NCBI RefSeq assembly: GCF_002269385.1
Contig: NZ_CP022957.1
Span: 2,227,001 to 2,291,000 of the forward strand
Reading direction: 5' to 3'
From: Maribacter cobaltidurans
Lineage (GTDB): Bacteria; Bacteroidota; Bacteroidia; Flavobacteriales; Flavobacteriaceae
DNA length: 64,000 nucleotides
The position numbers and the translations under genes are program-made. Below are positions 15,172-23,914 of this stretch, one piece after another. Position 1 is the first letter of the stretch. Each line of letters begins with the position of its first letter. The notes beneath the pieces are model-generated. The model worked only from the letters and a program-made list of their open reading frames with translations, had not been told where the DNA came from and made no database searches.

Positions 15172-15858
15172 ATGGAAGAACTCTTTCAAGGCGTAAAAAT
15201 CCGCGTAAACGATAAATTGTATGTTAAAGATCCGGAATCTTCAGAACTGGGAAAGTCTATTGTAAAGATGAGCATTGTTATGATGGGGGAGCTAGGTTTT
15301 GAGAAGTTTAATTTTAGAAAATTAGGTGAAAGAATTGGATCCAATGAAAGTTCCATTTATCGTTATTTTGAGAACAAACACAAACTCTTACTATACTTAA
15401 CTTCTTGGTATTGGGGCTGGATGGAGTATCAACTTGTTTTTGCCACACATAATATTCCCGAACCCACTGAAAAATTGACCAAGGCCATATATATGATTAC
15501 TAGGGAAATTACCGAGGATTCCAATTTTTCCCATATCAATGAAGTTTTGCTGAATAGAATCGTCATCAATGAATACTCCAAATCTTATCTTACCAAGGAA
15601 GTGGACGAAGAAGATAAGGAAGGGTATTTTGCCAGTTACAAACGATTGGCGCGCAGGTTAAGCGAGATGATAAAACAGTTCAATCCAAACTATAAATATC
15701 CTTCCAGTTTAGCAAGTACAATCTTAGGTGGTGCGTTGCACCAACATTTTCTCAAGGACCATTTTTCGTCCATGACGGAATGTGGAGGGGAGGTCACTCC
15801 TACTGAATATTTGACCAATCTTGTTTTCAATGTACTAAATCAAAACCTTAATGGCTAA
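15172..15858 (+). CDS. TetR-family transcriptional regulator
   Basis: 228 residues. The N-terminal helix-turn-helix is at about 25-70 (FEKFNFRKLGERIGSNESSIYRYFENKHKLL), with the SSIYRYFENK recognition-helix pattern of TetR repressors. The remainder is a helical ligand-binding domain of no recognised subfamily. Its stop overlaps the ABC gene start by 8 nt, so it is the first gene of the exporter operon and probably autoregulates it through the inverted repeat just upstream. An inducer cannot be predicted. Confidence 0.92.
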   Translation: MEELFQGVKIRVNDKLYVKDPESSELGKSIVKMSIVMMGELGFEKFNFRKLGERIGSNESSIYRYFENKHKLLLYLTSWYWGWMEYQLVFATHNIPEPTEKLTKAIYMITREITEDSNFSHINEVLLNRIVINEYSKSYLTKEVDEEDKEGYFASYKRLARRLSEMIKQFNPNYKYPSSLASTILGGALHQHFLKDHFSSMTECGGEVTPTEYLTNLVFNVLNQNLNG

Positions 15859-17524
15859 AACAGTATTGACCACTTGGCAACGGCTTATTGGCATGTTGCG
15901 TTTGGATAAGCGTGATGTTTTTCAAATTTTCTATTATGCCATTTTTGCAGGCCTTGTGAGTCTATCGCTACCCTTGGGTATACAGGCGATAATCAATCTT
16001 ATACAGGGTGCCCAAATAAGTACTTCATGGATTGTACTTGTAGTCCTTGTAACCTTGGGGGTTGTCTTCGTTGGAATATTGCAACTCATGCAAATAAGAA
16101 TCATCGAAAACCTTCAGCAAAAAATATTTACAAGGGCTTCCTTTGAATTTGCCTACAGATTTCCCAAAATAAAGATGAGCGAACTTTACAATTACTATCC
16201 ACCGGAGTTGGCCAATCGTTTTTTTGATACCTTGACGATACAAAAGTCACTTTCCAAGGTTTTGATAGACTTTCCGTCGGCCCTCCTTCAGATTATCTTT
16301 GGGTTGCTATTGCTCTCCTTTTATCATCCTTTTTTTATTATTTACGGTATTCTATTATTGGGGCTCATTTACATCGTGTTCAAGTTTACCGCTAAAAAAG
16401 GCCTGGATACCAGTTTGGAGGAATCCAAAAACAAGTATAAGGTAGCACATTGGATTCAGGAGGTTGCCAGATCTATTGTAAGCTTTAAGCTCTCTGGTAA
16501 AACTTCCCATGCCATCAATAAAAATGACAGGCTGGTTTCGGAGTACTTGGATGCTAGGGAAAGCCATTTTAGAATTTTGGTGATTCAATACGCCCAGATG
16601 ATTGGGTTTAAGGTATTGGTAACTGCTGGATTGCTCTTGATTGGAGGATTACTGGTATTGAACCAGGAGATGAACATAGGTCAGTTTGTGGCCGCTGAAA
16701 TCATTATTCTATTGGTTATAAATTCAGTCGAAAAATTAATATTGGGACTGGAGACATTTTATGACCTCCTTACTTCTTTGGAAAAAATGGGACAGGTTGT
16801 AGATAAGGAATTGGAGTCGCAGGAAGGAGAGAGACCATTTGCTGAAGGCGAAAGCTTCACCATAGAACTGGAGGATGTTCATTACCGTCTGCCCGACACC
16901 GGAAAAGGTGTACTTAACGGTATTAATTTAAAAATTACCCCACAAAGCATTGTTCATCTCAAAGGAGGACGTAATTCCGGTAGAACTAGTTTCCTTAGGG
17001 TGGTGGCTGGAATTTTGGAACCGGATTCCGGCGGTGTATACGTGAACAATGCCTCCTTAAAGGGCATGAACCTAAATTATTATCGTGCCCATATTGGGCA
17101 ATCATTGCTGGAGGAATCCCCTTTTGAGGGAACAATTCTGGACAATATTACTTTTGGTGACAAATCTATTTCACAGGAACAAATCTATTGGGCATTAAAC
17201 AATGTTGGGCTCACCAGTTTTGTAAAGGAACAGCCCCATGGGCTTCAGACTATTATTTACCCTGAAGGGAAACAGATACCTTACACCATATCCAAAAGAA
17301 TCGTATTGGCTAGAAGTATAGTCAACAAACCAAAACTACTCGTGCTCAAAGACCCATTGGATCAAATAGCTAGGGACGAAGCTGAAAAAATAATCCAGTT
17401 TTTAACAGATCCCGGTAACGGTTGGGCCCTTTTGGTCGTTAGCGAAAGCGACTTGTGGTCCAAATACTGTAATGGGGTGGTTACCTTGGAAAAAGGTAAG
17501 GTTGTTAACGAAAAATATAAGTAA
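15851..17524 (+). CDS. ABC exporter subunit with degenerate ATPase domain
   Basis: 557 residues with the layout of a type I secretion ABC half-transporter: membrane domain at about 20-320 with up to six helices, nucleotide-binding domain at 335-557. All key ATPase motifs are altered. Walker A reads GGRNSGRTS (372-380), with Arg for the catalytic Lys; the LSGGQ signature is replaced by PYTISKR (about 477-483); Walker B ends LLVLKDP, with Lys500 for Asp and Asp501 for Glu; and the H-loop histidine is Glu532 (VVSES). ATP hydrolysis is doubtful. The next genes encode HlyD and TolC partners, so the complex should still span the envelope. I recall flavobacterial relatives with similarly odd signature motifs. 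Confidence 0.88.
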   Translation: MAKTVLTTWQRLIGMLRLDKRDVFQIFYYAIFAGLVSLSLPLGIQAIINLIQGAQISTSWIVLVVLVTLGVVFVGILQLMQIRIIENLQQKIFTRASFEFAYRFPKIKMSELYNYYPPELANRFFDTLTIQKSLSKVLIDFPSALLQIIFGLLLLSFYHPFFIIYGILLLGLIYIVFKFTAKKGLDTSLEESKNKYKVAHWIQEVARSIVSFKLSGKTSHAINKNDRLVSEYLDARESHFRILVIQYAQMIGFKVLVTAGLLLIGGLLVLNQEMNIGQFVAAEIIILLVINSVEKLILGLETFYDLLTSLEKMGQVVDKELESQEGERPFAEGESFTIELEDVHYRLPDTGKGVLNGINLKITPQSIVHLKGGRNSGRTSFLRVVAGILEPDSGGVYVNNASLKGMNLNYYRAHIGQSLLEESPFEGTILDNITFGDKSISQEQIYWALNNVGLTSFVKEQPHGLQTIIYPEGKQIPYTISKRIVLARSIVNKPKLLVLKDPLDQIARDEAEKIIQFLTDPGNGWALLVVSESDLWSKYCNGVVTLEKGKVVNEKYK

Positions 17525-17528
17525 GGTT

Positions 17529-18881
17529 ATGTTGAATATCTCATACAATAAACTAAACCAAAAAGTTTCCATAGAGCACTTTGACTCCGTGAAAAAGGTT
17601 TTTCATCAAAGGCATTACAAGCACTTTAATAGGTTTCTTCTTGCGTTCGCACTTATTGGGGTGATCATCCTTTTTTTGCCATGGACTCAAAATATTTCTG
17701 GATCGGGCTCCGTAACGACATTGACTCCGGATCAACGTCCCCAGACAATTCAATCCCCTATTCCAGGTAAAATCGAGAAGTGGTTCGTAAGAGAGGGAGA
17801 CTATGTAGAAAAAGGGGATACCATACTTTTTATTTCGGAAATTAAAAATGAATATTTTGATCCGAGATTGGTCGAAAGAACCGGTAATCAGCTTAAAGCT
17901 AAGGAGGCCTCGGTAAATTCATACCAAGGTAAGGTTAAGGCGTTAAACGTTCAAATAGCGGCACTGATCAATGAACGAAAATTGAAATTACAGCAAGCAC
18001 AAAATAAATTGATGCAGGCCAAATTGAAGGTGCAGAGCGATAGTATCGACCTTGAAGCGGCCAAGACGAATATTCTAATAGCCCAAAGACAGTTTAATCG
18101 TACTGAGCAACTGGAAAGTGAAGGGTTAAAGGCAGTTACCGATGTTGAAGAGAAACGAATGAAACTCCAAGAGGCACAGGCAAAATTGATATCCCAGGAA
18201 AATAAACTTTTGGCGGCCAAGAACGAGGTCATCAATTCCGAGGTGGAAATCAATAGGGTGCAGGCAGAGTATACAGATAAGGTCTCAAAGGCCCAAAGTG
18301 AAATGTTTACAGCACAGTCCAATCAATTTGATTCTGAGGCACAGGTCAATAAATTGGAGAGTGAAGTGACCAATTACGAAATACGGAACGATTTATATTA
18401 TATCCGTGCACCACAAAATGGTTTTATTAACAAGGCCATTCAGGCAGGTATCGGGGAAACCTTTAAGGAAGGCGATCGTTTGGTAGGCATAATGCCTTCA
18501 GATTATGAGGTAGCGGTAGAGACCTTCGTAGACCCCATAGATTTGCCCTTAATTCATTTGGGAGAAAAAATCAGGATTCAGTTCGATGGCTGGCCCGTAA
18601 TTGTTTTTAGCGGATGGCCCAACGTATCCTATGGAACTTATGGTGGTAAAGTGGTAGCTATAGAAACCTTTATAAGTCCTAACGGAAAATATCGCGTGCT
18701 CGTGGCCCCGGACGAGGAGGACCATCAATGGCCCGAAGCTATTAGGGTTGGGTCTGGAGTAAGGACAATTGCTTTATTGGAGGATGTTCCCATTTGGTTT
18801 GAGCTATGGAGACAGTTAAATGGATTCCCTCCAAACTATTACCAACCACAGGGAGCACAAGCTGAACCGGTCAAAAAATAG
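17529..18881 (+). CDS. HlyD-family periplasmic adaptor
   Basis: 450 residues from the ATG at 17529, which lies 4 nt after the ABC stop; a longer frame overlapping that gene is less likely. One transmembrane helix lies at about 35-52. Then come the first half of a lipoyl/barrel-sandwich domain (QSPIPGKIEKWFVREGDYVEKGDTI), a long coiled coil (about 120-275, repeated Gln/Ala/Lys heptads), and the second half (APQNGFINKAIQAGIGETFKEGD) with a beta-barrel domain. It bridges the inner-membrane ABC protein and the TolC channel encoded on either side. Confidence 0.93.
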   Translation: MLNISYNKLNQKVSIEHFDSVKKVFHQRHYKHFNRFLLAFALIGVIILFLPWTQNISGSGSVTTLTPDQRPQTIQSPIPGKIEKWFVREGDYVEKGDTILFISEIKNEYFDPRLVERTGNQLKAKEASVNSYQGKVKALNVQIAALINERKLKLQQAQNKLMQAKLKVQSDSIDLEAAKTNILIAQRQFNRTEQLESEGLKAVTDVEEKRMKLQEAQAKLISQENKLLAAKNEVINSEVEINRVQAEYTDKVSKAQSEMFTAQSNQFDSEAQVNKLESEVTNYEIRNDLYYIRAPQNGFINKAIQAGIGETFKEGDRLVGIMPSDYEVAVETFVDPIDLPLIHLGEKIRIQFDGWPVIVFSGWPNVSYGTYGGKVVAIETFISPNGKYRVLVAPDEEDHQWPEAIRVGSGVRTIALLEDVPIWFELWRQLNGFPPNYYQPQGAQAEPVKK

Positions 18882-18883
18882 GT

Positions 18884-20290
18884 ATGAACAAGTATTTTTT
18901 TCTGAGCCTGCTATTTTGTAGTTGTTTTTTGGTTAGCGGTCAACAGACCGATACATTGGTCCTTAAATTCAATGAATACCTTGGCTATGTAAAAAGGTTC
19001 CATCCCATTGCAAAGCAGGCAGAACTGGCTCTTAGTACTGGGCAGGCAAATTTGCTCAAGGCCAGAGGAGGCTTTGATCCAAAAATAGATGTGGATTATG
19101 AGCGTAAGGATTTTAAGGGAACAGAGTACTATGACCGGCTTAATGCCACGTTTAAGATTCCTACATGGTACGGTATAGAGCTAAAGGGGAACTTTGAGCA
19201 AAATGAAGGAGCTTACATTAATTCTGATGAATCGGTTCCTGAGGATGGGCTCTATAGTGCAGGGGTATCTTTGTCTTTGGGGCGGGGTTCTTGGATCAAT
19301 GAACGCATGGCGACGCTAAAAAGAGCCAAGTTCTTTAGGGAACAGAGTAAGGCCGACCGGGATTTATTGGTAAACCAGATTTTATTTGATGCTTCCTTGG
19401 CCTATTTCGATTGGTTACAGGCGTATAGAAATAGTAAGGTGTATTCGGATTTCCTAGAAAATGCGCAAACACGCTTTGTGGGAATTCGTACAAGTGCCTT
19501 GGCAGGAGATATAGCAGCTATAGATACCGTAGAGGCCAAAATTGCCGTTCAAAACCGGGCCCTTGAATTGGAACAGGCAAGGGTTAATCTGGTAAACAAA
19601 TCCATGGAACTATCCAATTTCCTATGGTTAGGTGAGAATATTCCGGTGAATTTGCAACCCAATGTAGTTCCAGAGGAAAATCTGGATATGGAGATAGATC
19701 AAACCTTTGAAATATTGGGCAAACCTTTGGACAGTTTCTCCTTGGAAAACCATCCAAAGCTGAAAAGTCTTGGTTTTAAGGTGGACGGACTCATTGTGGA
19801 TAAAAGGCTAAAGACGAACAAACTTCTTCCTACCATCGATGTTGAGTATAATTTGCTTACAGAAACTCCGGAATTTATAAATTCCTTTCAAACGGAGTAT
19901 TATAAGGGAGGAGTCACCTTTCAGTTGCCGTTGTTCTTAAGGAAGGAAAGAGGGGATTTGAAATTGGCAAAAATAAAATTGATGGACGCCCAGCTGGAAT
20001 TTGACAATGCAGAGGTTGCTATTCAAAATAAGGTAACGGCTATCTATAATGAATTGGATTCTTTTGAAAATCAGAACCAATTGATTCGGGATATTGTTAC
20101 AAACTATCAGAGCATGTTGACCGCCGAGGAACGAAAATTCAGTTTTGGCGAAAGTTCCCTCTTCCTTATCAATTCCAGGGAAAGCAAACTCATAGATGCA
20201 ATATTGAAGCAGAATGCCGTCCAGAACAAATATTATACGGCCAAGGCAAAGCTTTTTAATAGTCTTGCCGTGAACCCGGAAAATTTATAA
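18884..20290 (+). CDS. TolC-family outer-membrane efflux protein
   Basis: 468 residues with a signal peptide ending at about SGQ (residue 20). Two long helical hairpin regions (ARGGFDPKIDVDYERK... and VDGLIVDKRLKTNKLLPTIDVEYNLL...) repeat the TolC half-unit with AxxxLLPxIDVxY-like strands. It forms the trimeric outer-membrane channel of the TetR-ABC-HlyD-TolC operon and starts 2 nt after the hlyD-like gene. The cargo, whether peptide, protein or small molecule, is unknown; no secreted substrate gene with a GG leader or RTX repeats is adjacent. Confidence 0.92.
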   Translation: MNKYFFLSLLFCSCFLVSGQQTDTLVLKFNEYLGYVKRFHPIAKQAELALSTGQANLLKARGGFDPKIDVDYERKDFKGTEYYDRLNATFKIPTWYGIELKGNFEQNEGAYINSDESVPEDGLYSAGVSLSLGRGSWINERMATLKRAKFFREQSKADRDLLVNQILFDASLAYFDWLQAYRNSKVYSDFLENAQTRFVGIRTSALAGDIAAIDTVEAKIAVQNRALELEQARVNLVNKSMELSNFLWLGENIPVNLQPNVVPEENLDMEIDQTFEILGKPLDSFSLENHPKLKSLGFKVDGLIVDKRLKTNKLLPTIDVEYNLLTETPEFINSFQTEYYKGGVTFQLPLFLRKERGDLKLAKIKLMDAQLEFDNAEVAIQNKVTAIYNELDSFENQNQLIRDIVTNYQSMLTAEERKFSFGESSLFLINSRESKLIDAILKQNAVQNKYYTAKAKLFNSLAVNPENL

Positions 20291-20310
20291 AATCAAATAA
20301 TGGGGAGATT

Positions 20311-21192
20311 ATGAAGAAAGACAAGAATGAAAGGTCTGTGGACATTAAGCTGATTATCTTGGACACCTTTTTCATGGTTTCTGGAATTTTCTTGGCTGCC
20401 TTTGGTTTAGAAAGTTTTCTGCTGCCAAATAAATTTATTGATGGCGGAGCCACGGGAATATCTTTACTTATTGCGGAGACCGCGAAAGTACCGTTGTACC
20501 TACTCATCATAATGGTGAATATTCCATTTATAGTACTTGGATACAAGGTTATAGGCAAATTGTTCGCTTTAAAAACCGCTATAGCTATTCTTGGTTTGGC
20601 ACTTGTATTGGTCTTTGTCGATTTCCCGGAGATTACAAAAGATAAGTTATTGGTTTCCGTTTTTGGTGGGTTTTTCTTGGGTGCGGGTATCGGTCTTTCC
20701 GTTAGAGGGGGAGGTGTATTGGATGGTACCGAGGTGTTGGCTATTTATTTGAGCAGAAAACTGGGAACCACAATTGGGGACATTATTATCCTAATAAATA
20801 TTTTGGTCTTCTTGGGAGCAGCATATCTTTTATCCATTGAAACGGCATTATATTCCATGTTGACGTATTTGTCTGCATCCAAAACATTGGACTTTGTAAT
20901 CGAGGGTATTGAGGAATATACCGGGGTGACGATTGTTTCCGACGAAAGCGAGGAAATAAGGTCCATGATTATAGAAAAGTTGGGTCGAGGATTAACACTT
21001 TACAAGGCAAAAGGAGGTTATGGAAGACATGGTGAACATACCGAATATGATGTAATTTATACGGTTATAACACGATTAGAAATTCGCCGACTTAATATAG
21101 AAATCAATAAGATAGACCCAAAAGCATTTGTGGTAATGAGTAAGATCAACGATACTCGAGGGGGTATGATTAAGAAGCGAAGCATAAAATGA
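20311..21192 (+). CDS. YitT-family membrane protein (DUF2179 C-terminal domain)
   Basis: 293 residues. Five or six transmembrane segments between about 12 and 190 carry the family motifs ESFLLPNKFIDGGATGISLL and GVLDGTEVLAIYLSRK. A cytoplasmic DUF2179 domain follows (GRGLTLYKAKGGYGRHGEHTEYDVIYTVITRLEI). The family is widespread in Bacteroidota and Firmicutes; transport roles have been suggested but the function is not established. It begins 20 nt after the TolC gene with GGGGAG upstream, so it may belong to the exporter operon. Confidence 0.92.
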   Translation: MKKDKNERSVDIKLIILDTFFMVSGIFLAAFGLESFLLPNKFIDGGATGISLLIAETAKVPLYLLIIMVNIPFIVLGYKVIGKLFALKTAIAILGLALVLVFVDFPEITKDKLLVSVFGGFFLGAGIGLSVRGGGVLDGTEVLAIYLSRKLGTTIGDIIILINILVFLGAAYLLSIETALYSMLTYLSASKTLDFVIEGIEEYTGVTIVSDESEEIRSMIIEKLGRGLTLYKAKGGYGRHGEHTEYDVIYTVITRLEIRRLNIEINKIDPKAFVVMSKINDTRGGMIKKRSIK

Positions 21193-21206
21193 TAGTAATA
21201 CTATTA
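21192..21206. promoter_or_regulatory. Second copy of the TetR operator-like site
   Basis: ATAGTAATACTATTA differs from the site before the TetR gene by one base in 15 and contains the palindrome ATAGT-AAT-ACTAT. GTTTAAC at 21216-21222 lies on its right, the mirror image of GTTAAAC at the first site. It overlaps the yitT stop and lies 60 nt upstream of the next gene's -7 box. Confidence 0.45.
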
Positions 21207-21265
21207 AAAAAGAAAGTTTAACACCCAATTAACAAAGTATATGATTTATTTTTTTTCTTAGAGAT

Positions 21266-21273
21266 TATCTTTG
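21266..21273 (+). promoter_or_regulatory. Probable -7 promoter box
   Basis: TATCTTTG matches TAnnTTTG and ends 24 nt before the ATG at 21298. No clear -33 element is seen. Confidence 0.5.
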
Positions 21274-21297
21274 TCGGGAATTAATACATAATTTTTT

Positions 21298-21666
21298 ATG
21301 AAGAAGAATTTCTATTTATTGCTGATTTTAGGTGTAACTTTTTCCATGGTTCATGCTAGGGAATCTGGTCATAGCTTTAAAACCGAAAATAATAAGATGA
21401 CAACGAATTGTGATTTAGTGGACTGTAATACTTCTAGTCATTCTCAAATCTCTAAAAAACAGGAACTTTTCTTGATTGATGTAGAAGATGAGGTGGACCT
21501 GGGGTTCAATCCATATTTATACCTTTCACCGGATTTTGACCCCCATATGGGAATGGAATTGGATATCGATTCGTTACAACCGATAGAGGAGGAAGTTGAG
21601 GTTATTCTAGATTTTGATACCTCCCTTTATTTGCCTAAGAATTTTAATCCCTACAAGGGAATTTGA
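21298..21666 (+). CDS. Small secreted protein with two internal repeats, function unknown
   Basis: 122 residues: signal peptide (MKKNFYLLLILGVTFSMVHA), a polar segment with two cysteines (C38, C43), then two acidic repeats at about 67-86 and 105-122 sharing the pattern D-x-F-N/D-x2-LYL-x3-F-N/D-P-x2-G. The repeats are separated by an acidic linker (EEEVEVI). The protein ends directly after the second repeat. I do not recognise a domain name. It has its own promoter box and a strong terminator, so it is a single-gene unit. Confidence 0.75.
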   Translation: MKKNFYLLLILGVTFSMVHARESGHSFKTENNKMTTNCDLVDCNTSSHSQISKKQELFLIDVEDEVDLGFNPYLYLSPDFDPHMGMELDIDSLQPIEEEVEVILDFDTSLYLPKNFNPYKGI

Positions 21667-21690
21667 GTTTAGTTTGGTTTGGTTAGTTGG

Positions 21691-21728
21691 GGCTGGTCTT
21701 TACTTTTTGTAAAGACCAGCCTTTTTTT
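21691..21728 (+). terminator. Strong Rho-independent terminator
   Basis: Perfect 13-bp stem GGCTGGTCTTTAC / GTAAAGACCAGCC with a 5-nt loop, followed by seven T. Confidence 0.95.
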
Positions 21729-21797
21729 ATAATTGGCTTTAGGTGGATTGTAAGGTATAGGATATATTTTCAACCAATCAATTTCTAAATAAACGAT

Positions 21798-22409
21798 ATG
21801 GACGTTACTACGAAAATTTCTCTGACTCAAGCTTTATCGAATGCCATTTCTTATCACCAATATTTAAATCTGGTAAAAATCATGGCAATAGAAGGGAAGT
21901 CTACAGGTAATGATACTTCAGAAGCCTATGTGAACTATACTAAGTTGAATGCCAAGAGAATGCAGCGATGGGATAAGACACTAAGGTTTGATGACGAGGT
22001 AATCAATAAGATAAAATCAGTTTACGTAAAAGTAAATTGGTTGGTTTTGACTGAAAGTTGGTGTGGGGATGCCTCACCAGCCTTACCCGTAATGAATAAG
22101 ATAAGCGAGCTTAATCCCAATATAACGTTAAAGGTTGTTATTAGGGATGAACATCCGGAACTTATGCGCCATTTTTTAACGAACGGTGCAATGTCCATTC
22201 CTAAGCTTATACAGCTTGAACCGGAAACTCAAAGGGTTTTAGGAACTTGGGGTCCCCGTTCAACAAAAGCGACCCATTTGGTGGATGCCTTTAAAAAAGA
22301 GCATGGAGCCCTAACAGCGGAGTTTAGGGAAAGTCTTCAAATTTGGTATAATAAGGATAAGGGGCAGAGTATACTGCAAGACTTATTAAACTTACTTTCC
22401 TTGGAATAA
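21798..22409 (+). CDS. Thioredoxin-fold protein with single active-site cysteine
   Basis: 203 residues. The C-terminal two thirds have a thioredoxin fold: VNWLVLTESWCGDASPALPVMNKI aligns with the WCxxC helix, and MSIPKLIQL has the cis-proline. The active site is C89-G-D-A92, so the resolving cysteine is missing and classical disulfide exchange is unlikely; a monothiol or peroxidase-like role is possible. There is no signal peptide, so it is cytoplasmic. Belongs to the Thioredoxin_9-type group common in this lineage. The 3' end overlaps the convergent TonB-like gene by 18 nt. Confidence 0.85.
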   Translation: MDVTTKISLTQALSNAISYHQYLNLVKIMAIEGKSTGNDTSEAYVNYTKLNAKRMQRWDKTLRFDDEVINKIKSVYVKVNWLVLTESWCGDASPALPVMNKISELNPNITLKVVIRDEHPELMRHFLTNGAMSIPKLIQLEPETQRVLGTWGPRSTKATHLVDAFKKEHGALTAEFRESLQIWYNKDKGQSILQDLLNLLSLE

Positions 22410-23117
22410 GTAGGTAATGGTGCCTTTCTGCAAAGCTTTATCGGAAGTGCTGAACTGTGCTTTGTAGGCATAGGCGATAGCATTGTCTACCAAACAACCA
22501 TTGGATGTTCCCGAGCTTTTTTCATTAAAACTGGCATCCAAAACTTGACCAAGGTTGTTAACCTCAATATTGATTACCACTTTCCCACCTTCTATGCAGG
22601 TATAAATAGGAGGAGGCAAACGGTAACCATTTCTGTCTACCAACGAGAAGGACACGGAGGTTCTTCTTTCAGCAAGGTTATTGGTATATTCCTGTTTTTG
22701 GGCCTCTTTTTCTCCTAACATTTGTTTCTTTTCCTCCCTTTTTTGGGCCAATTCCTTTACACGCTGCACAAAATCGGCATCGGATAAGAGGTTTTCGGCT
22801 ATTTCGCCGTTGTCTTCCATCGCCCTTTCTTCCATGATTTCCTCCAACGTCTGTAAAGGTTCTGGACTACCGTAGCTGGGTTTGGCCGTTTCATTGAATG
22901 CCATATGACTTTTTATAGCCTCTGTCTTTGCAAGTTCTTCCAAAATCTTTTCCTCTTCCTCCGTAAGTTCCTCGGGTTCCTCTAGGACCATTTCTACCAC
23001 ATAATCATCTTCTTCATCCGCTTGGCCACCTAGATGAATGTTGTATAATACCAAGACAACAATACCCATGGAAAAAAGGGTAATCAAAAAAGATAATTGT
23101 TGTCTGTTGAGATTCAT
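22392..23117 (-). CDS. TonB-like protein, possible energy transducer
   Basis: 241 residues: a short cytoplasmic N-terminus, one transmembrane helix at about 9-28 (LSFLITLFSMGIVVLVLY), a long acidic, helical periplasmic linker rich in Glu and Lys (about 35-150), and a C-terminal beta domain (YTCIEGGKVVINIEVNNLGQVLDASF) resembling the TonB C-terminal fold. The layout is that of flavobacterial TonB-family transducers that couple proton motive force to outer-membrane receptors. The linker is acidic rather than proline-rich, and no ExbB/ExbD genes are adjacent, so the exact role is uncertain. Confidence 0.78.
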   Translation of the reverse strand: MNLNRQQLSFLITLFSMGIVVLVLYNIHLGGQADEEDDYVVEMVLEEPEELTEEEEKILEELAKTEAIKSHMAFNETAKPSYGSPEPLQTLEEIMEERAMEDNGEIAENLLSDADFVQRVKELAQKREEKKQMLGEKEAQKQEYTNNLAERRTSVSFSLVDRNGYRLPPPIYTCIEGGKVVINIEVNNLGQVLDASFNEKSSGTSNGCLVDNAIAYAYKAQFSTSDKALQKGTITYLFQGK

Positions 23118-23194
23118 GAGTATATAACCTATATTTTCTAAAAATATTACAGCAAATCGATGAACGGGAAATTAATAAAATTGTGCCGATTTAT

Positions 23195-23896
23195 CTATTT
23201 CTGCAACATTCGTTCCGAAAAGACCTCAGGGTCTTGGGCTATATTTACGTTAAAATCACCTATTTTGGTTCTTCTGAGCTTGGATAGATGCCCGCCCGAA
23301 TCTAGGGCCTTTCCAAAATCGTGGGCAATGGAACGTATATAAGTTCCTTTGCTACAGGAGATTAAAAAATCTACTTCGGGGAGTCTAACATCGGTTATTT
23401 CAAAGGAATTAATAAGCACTTTCCTTTTTTTAACGGAGACCTCCTTGCCTTCCCTGGCATACTCGTACAAGCGCTTTCCATCTTTTTTAATGGCTGAAAA
23501 GACCGGAGGGGCCTGCTCAATTTCCCCTATAAATTGAGATGTGGTTCTAGTGATTAGGTCTTCGGTAATATGTGCTGTAGGGAAACATTCGCTTATTTCG
23601 GTTTCCAAATCAAAGGAGGGCGTAGTGCTGCCCAAAGTAATTGTGCCCGTATATTCTTTGGTCTGACCTTGATAGTCCGGGATTTTTTTTGTGAATTTTC
23701 CGGTGCATATAATTAAAAGACCGGTGGCCAACGGATCGAGTGTTCCGGCATGGCCTATTTTTATCTTTTTAAGTCCGAATCTTTTTCTGATCGCCCATTT
23801 TAGTTTGTTCACGGCCTGGAAAGAAGACCAACCTAGGGGCTTATCGATTAGTAATACTTGACCATTCAAAAAATCATCCTTGGTCAATGCTTCCAT
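23195..23896 (-). CDS. truB: tRNA pseudouridine(55) synthase
   Basis: 233 residues. The catalytic motif GHAGTLDPLATGLL contains the nucleophile D54; the N-terminal KPLGWSSFQAVNKLK and the later QAPPVFSAIKKDGKRLYEYAREG and SKGTYIRSIAHD motifs complete the TruB family pattern. It makes pseudouridine 55 in the T-loop of tRNAs. There is no PUA domain at the C-terminus, normal for this lineage. It follows uppP with an 18-nt gap, part of a ftsX-DUF3098-uppP-truB order that I recall as conserved in Flavobacteriaceae. Confidence 0.96.
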   Translation of the reverse strand: MEALTKDDFLNGQVLLIDKPLGWSSFQAVNKLKWAIRKRFGLKKIKIGHAGTLDPLATGLLIICTGKFTKKIPDYQGQTKEYTGTITLGSTTPSFDLETEISECFPTAHITEDLITRTTSQFIGEIEQAPPVFSAIKKDGKRLYEYAREGKEVSVKKRKVLINSFEITDVRLPEVDFLISCSKGTYIRSIAHDFGKALDSGGHLSKLRRTKIGDFNVNIAQDPEVFSERMLQK

Positions 23897-23914
23897 TATG
23901 AGATTTTTTGTGAA

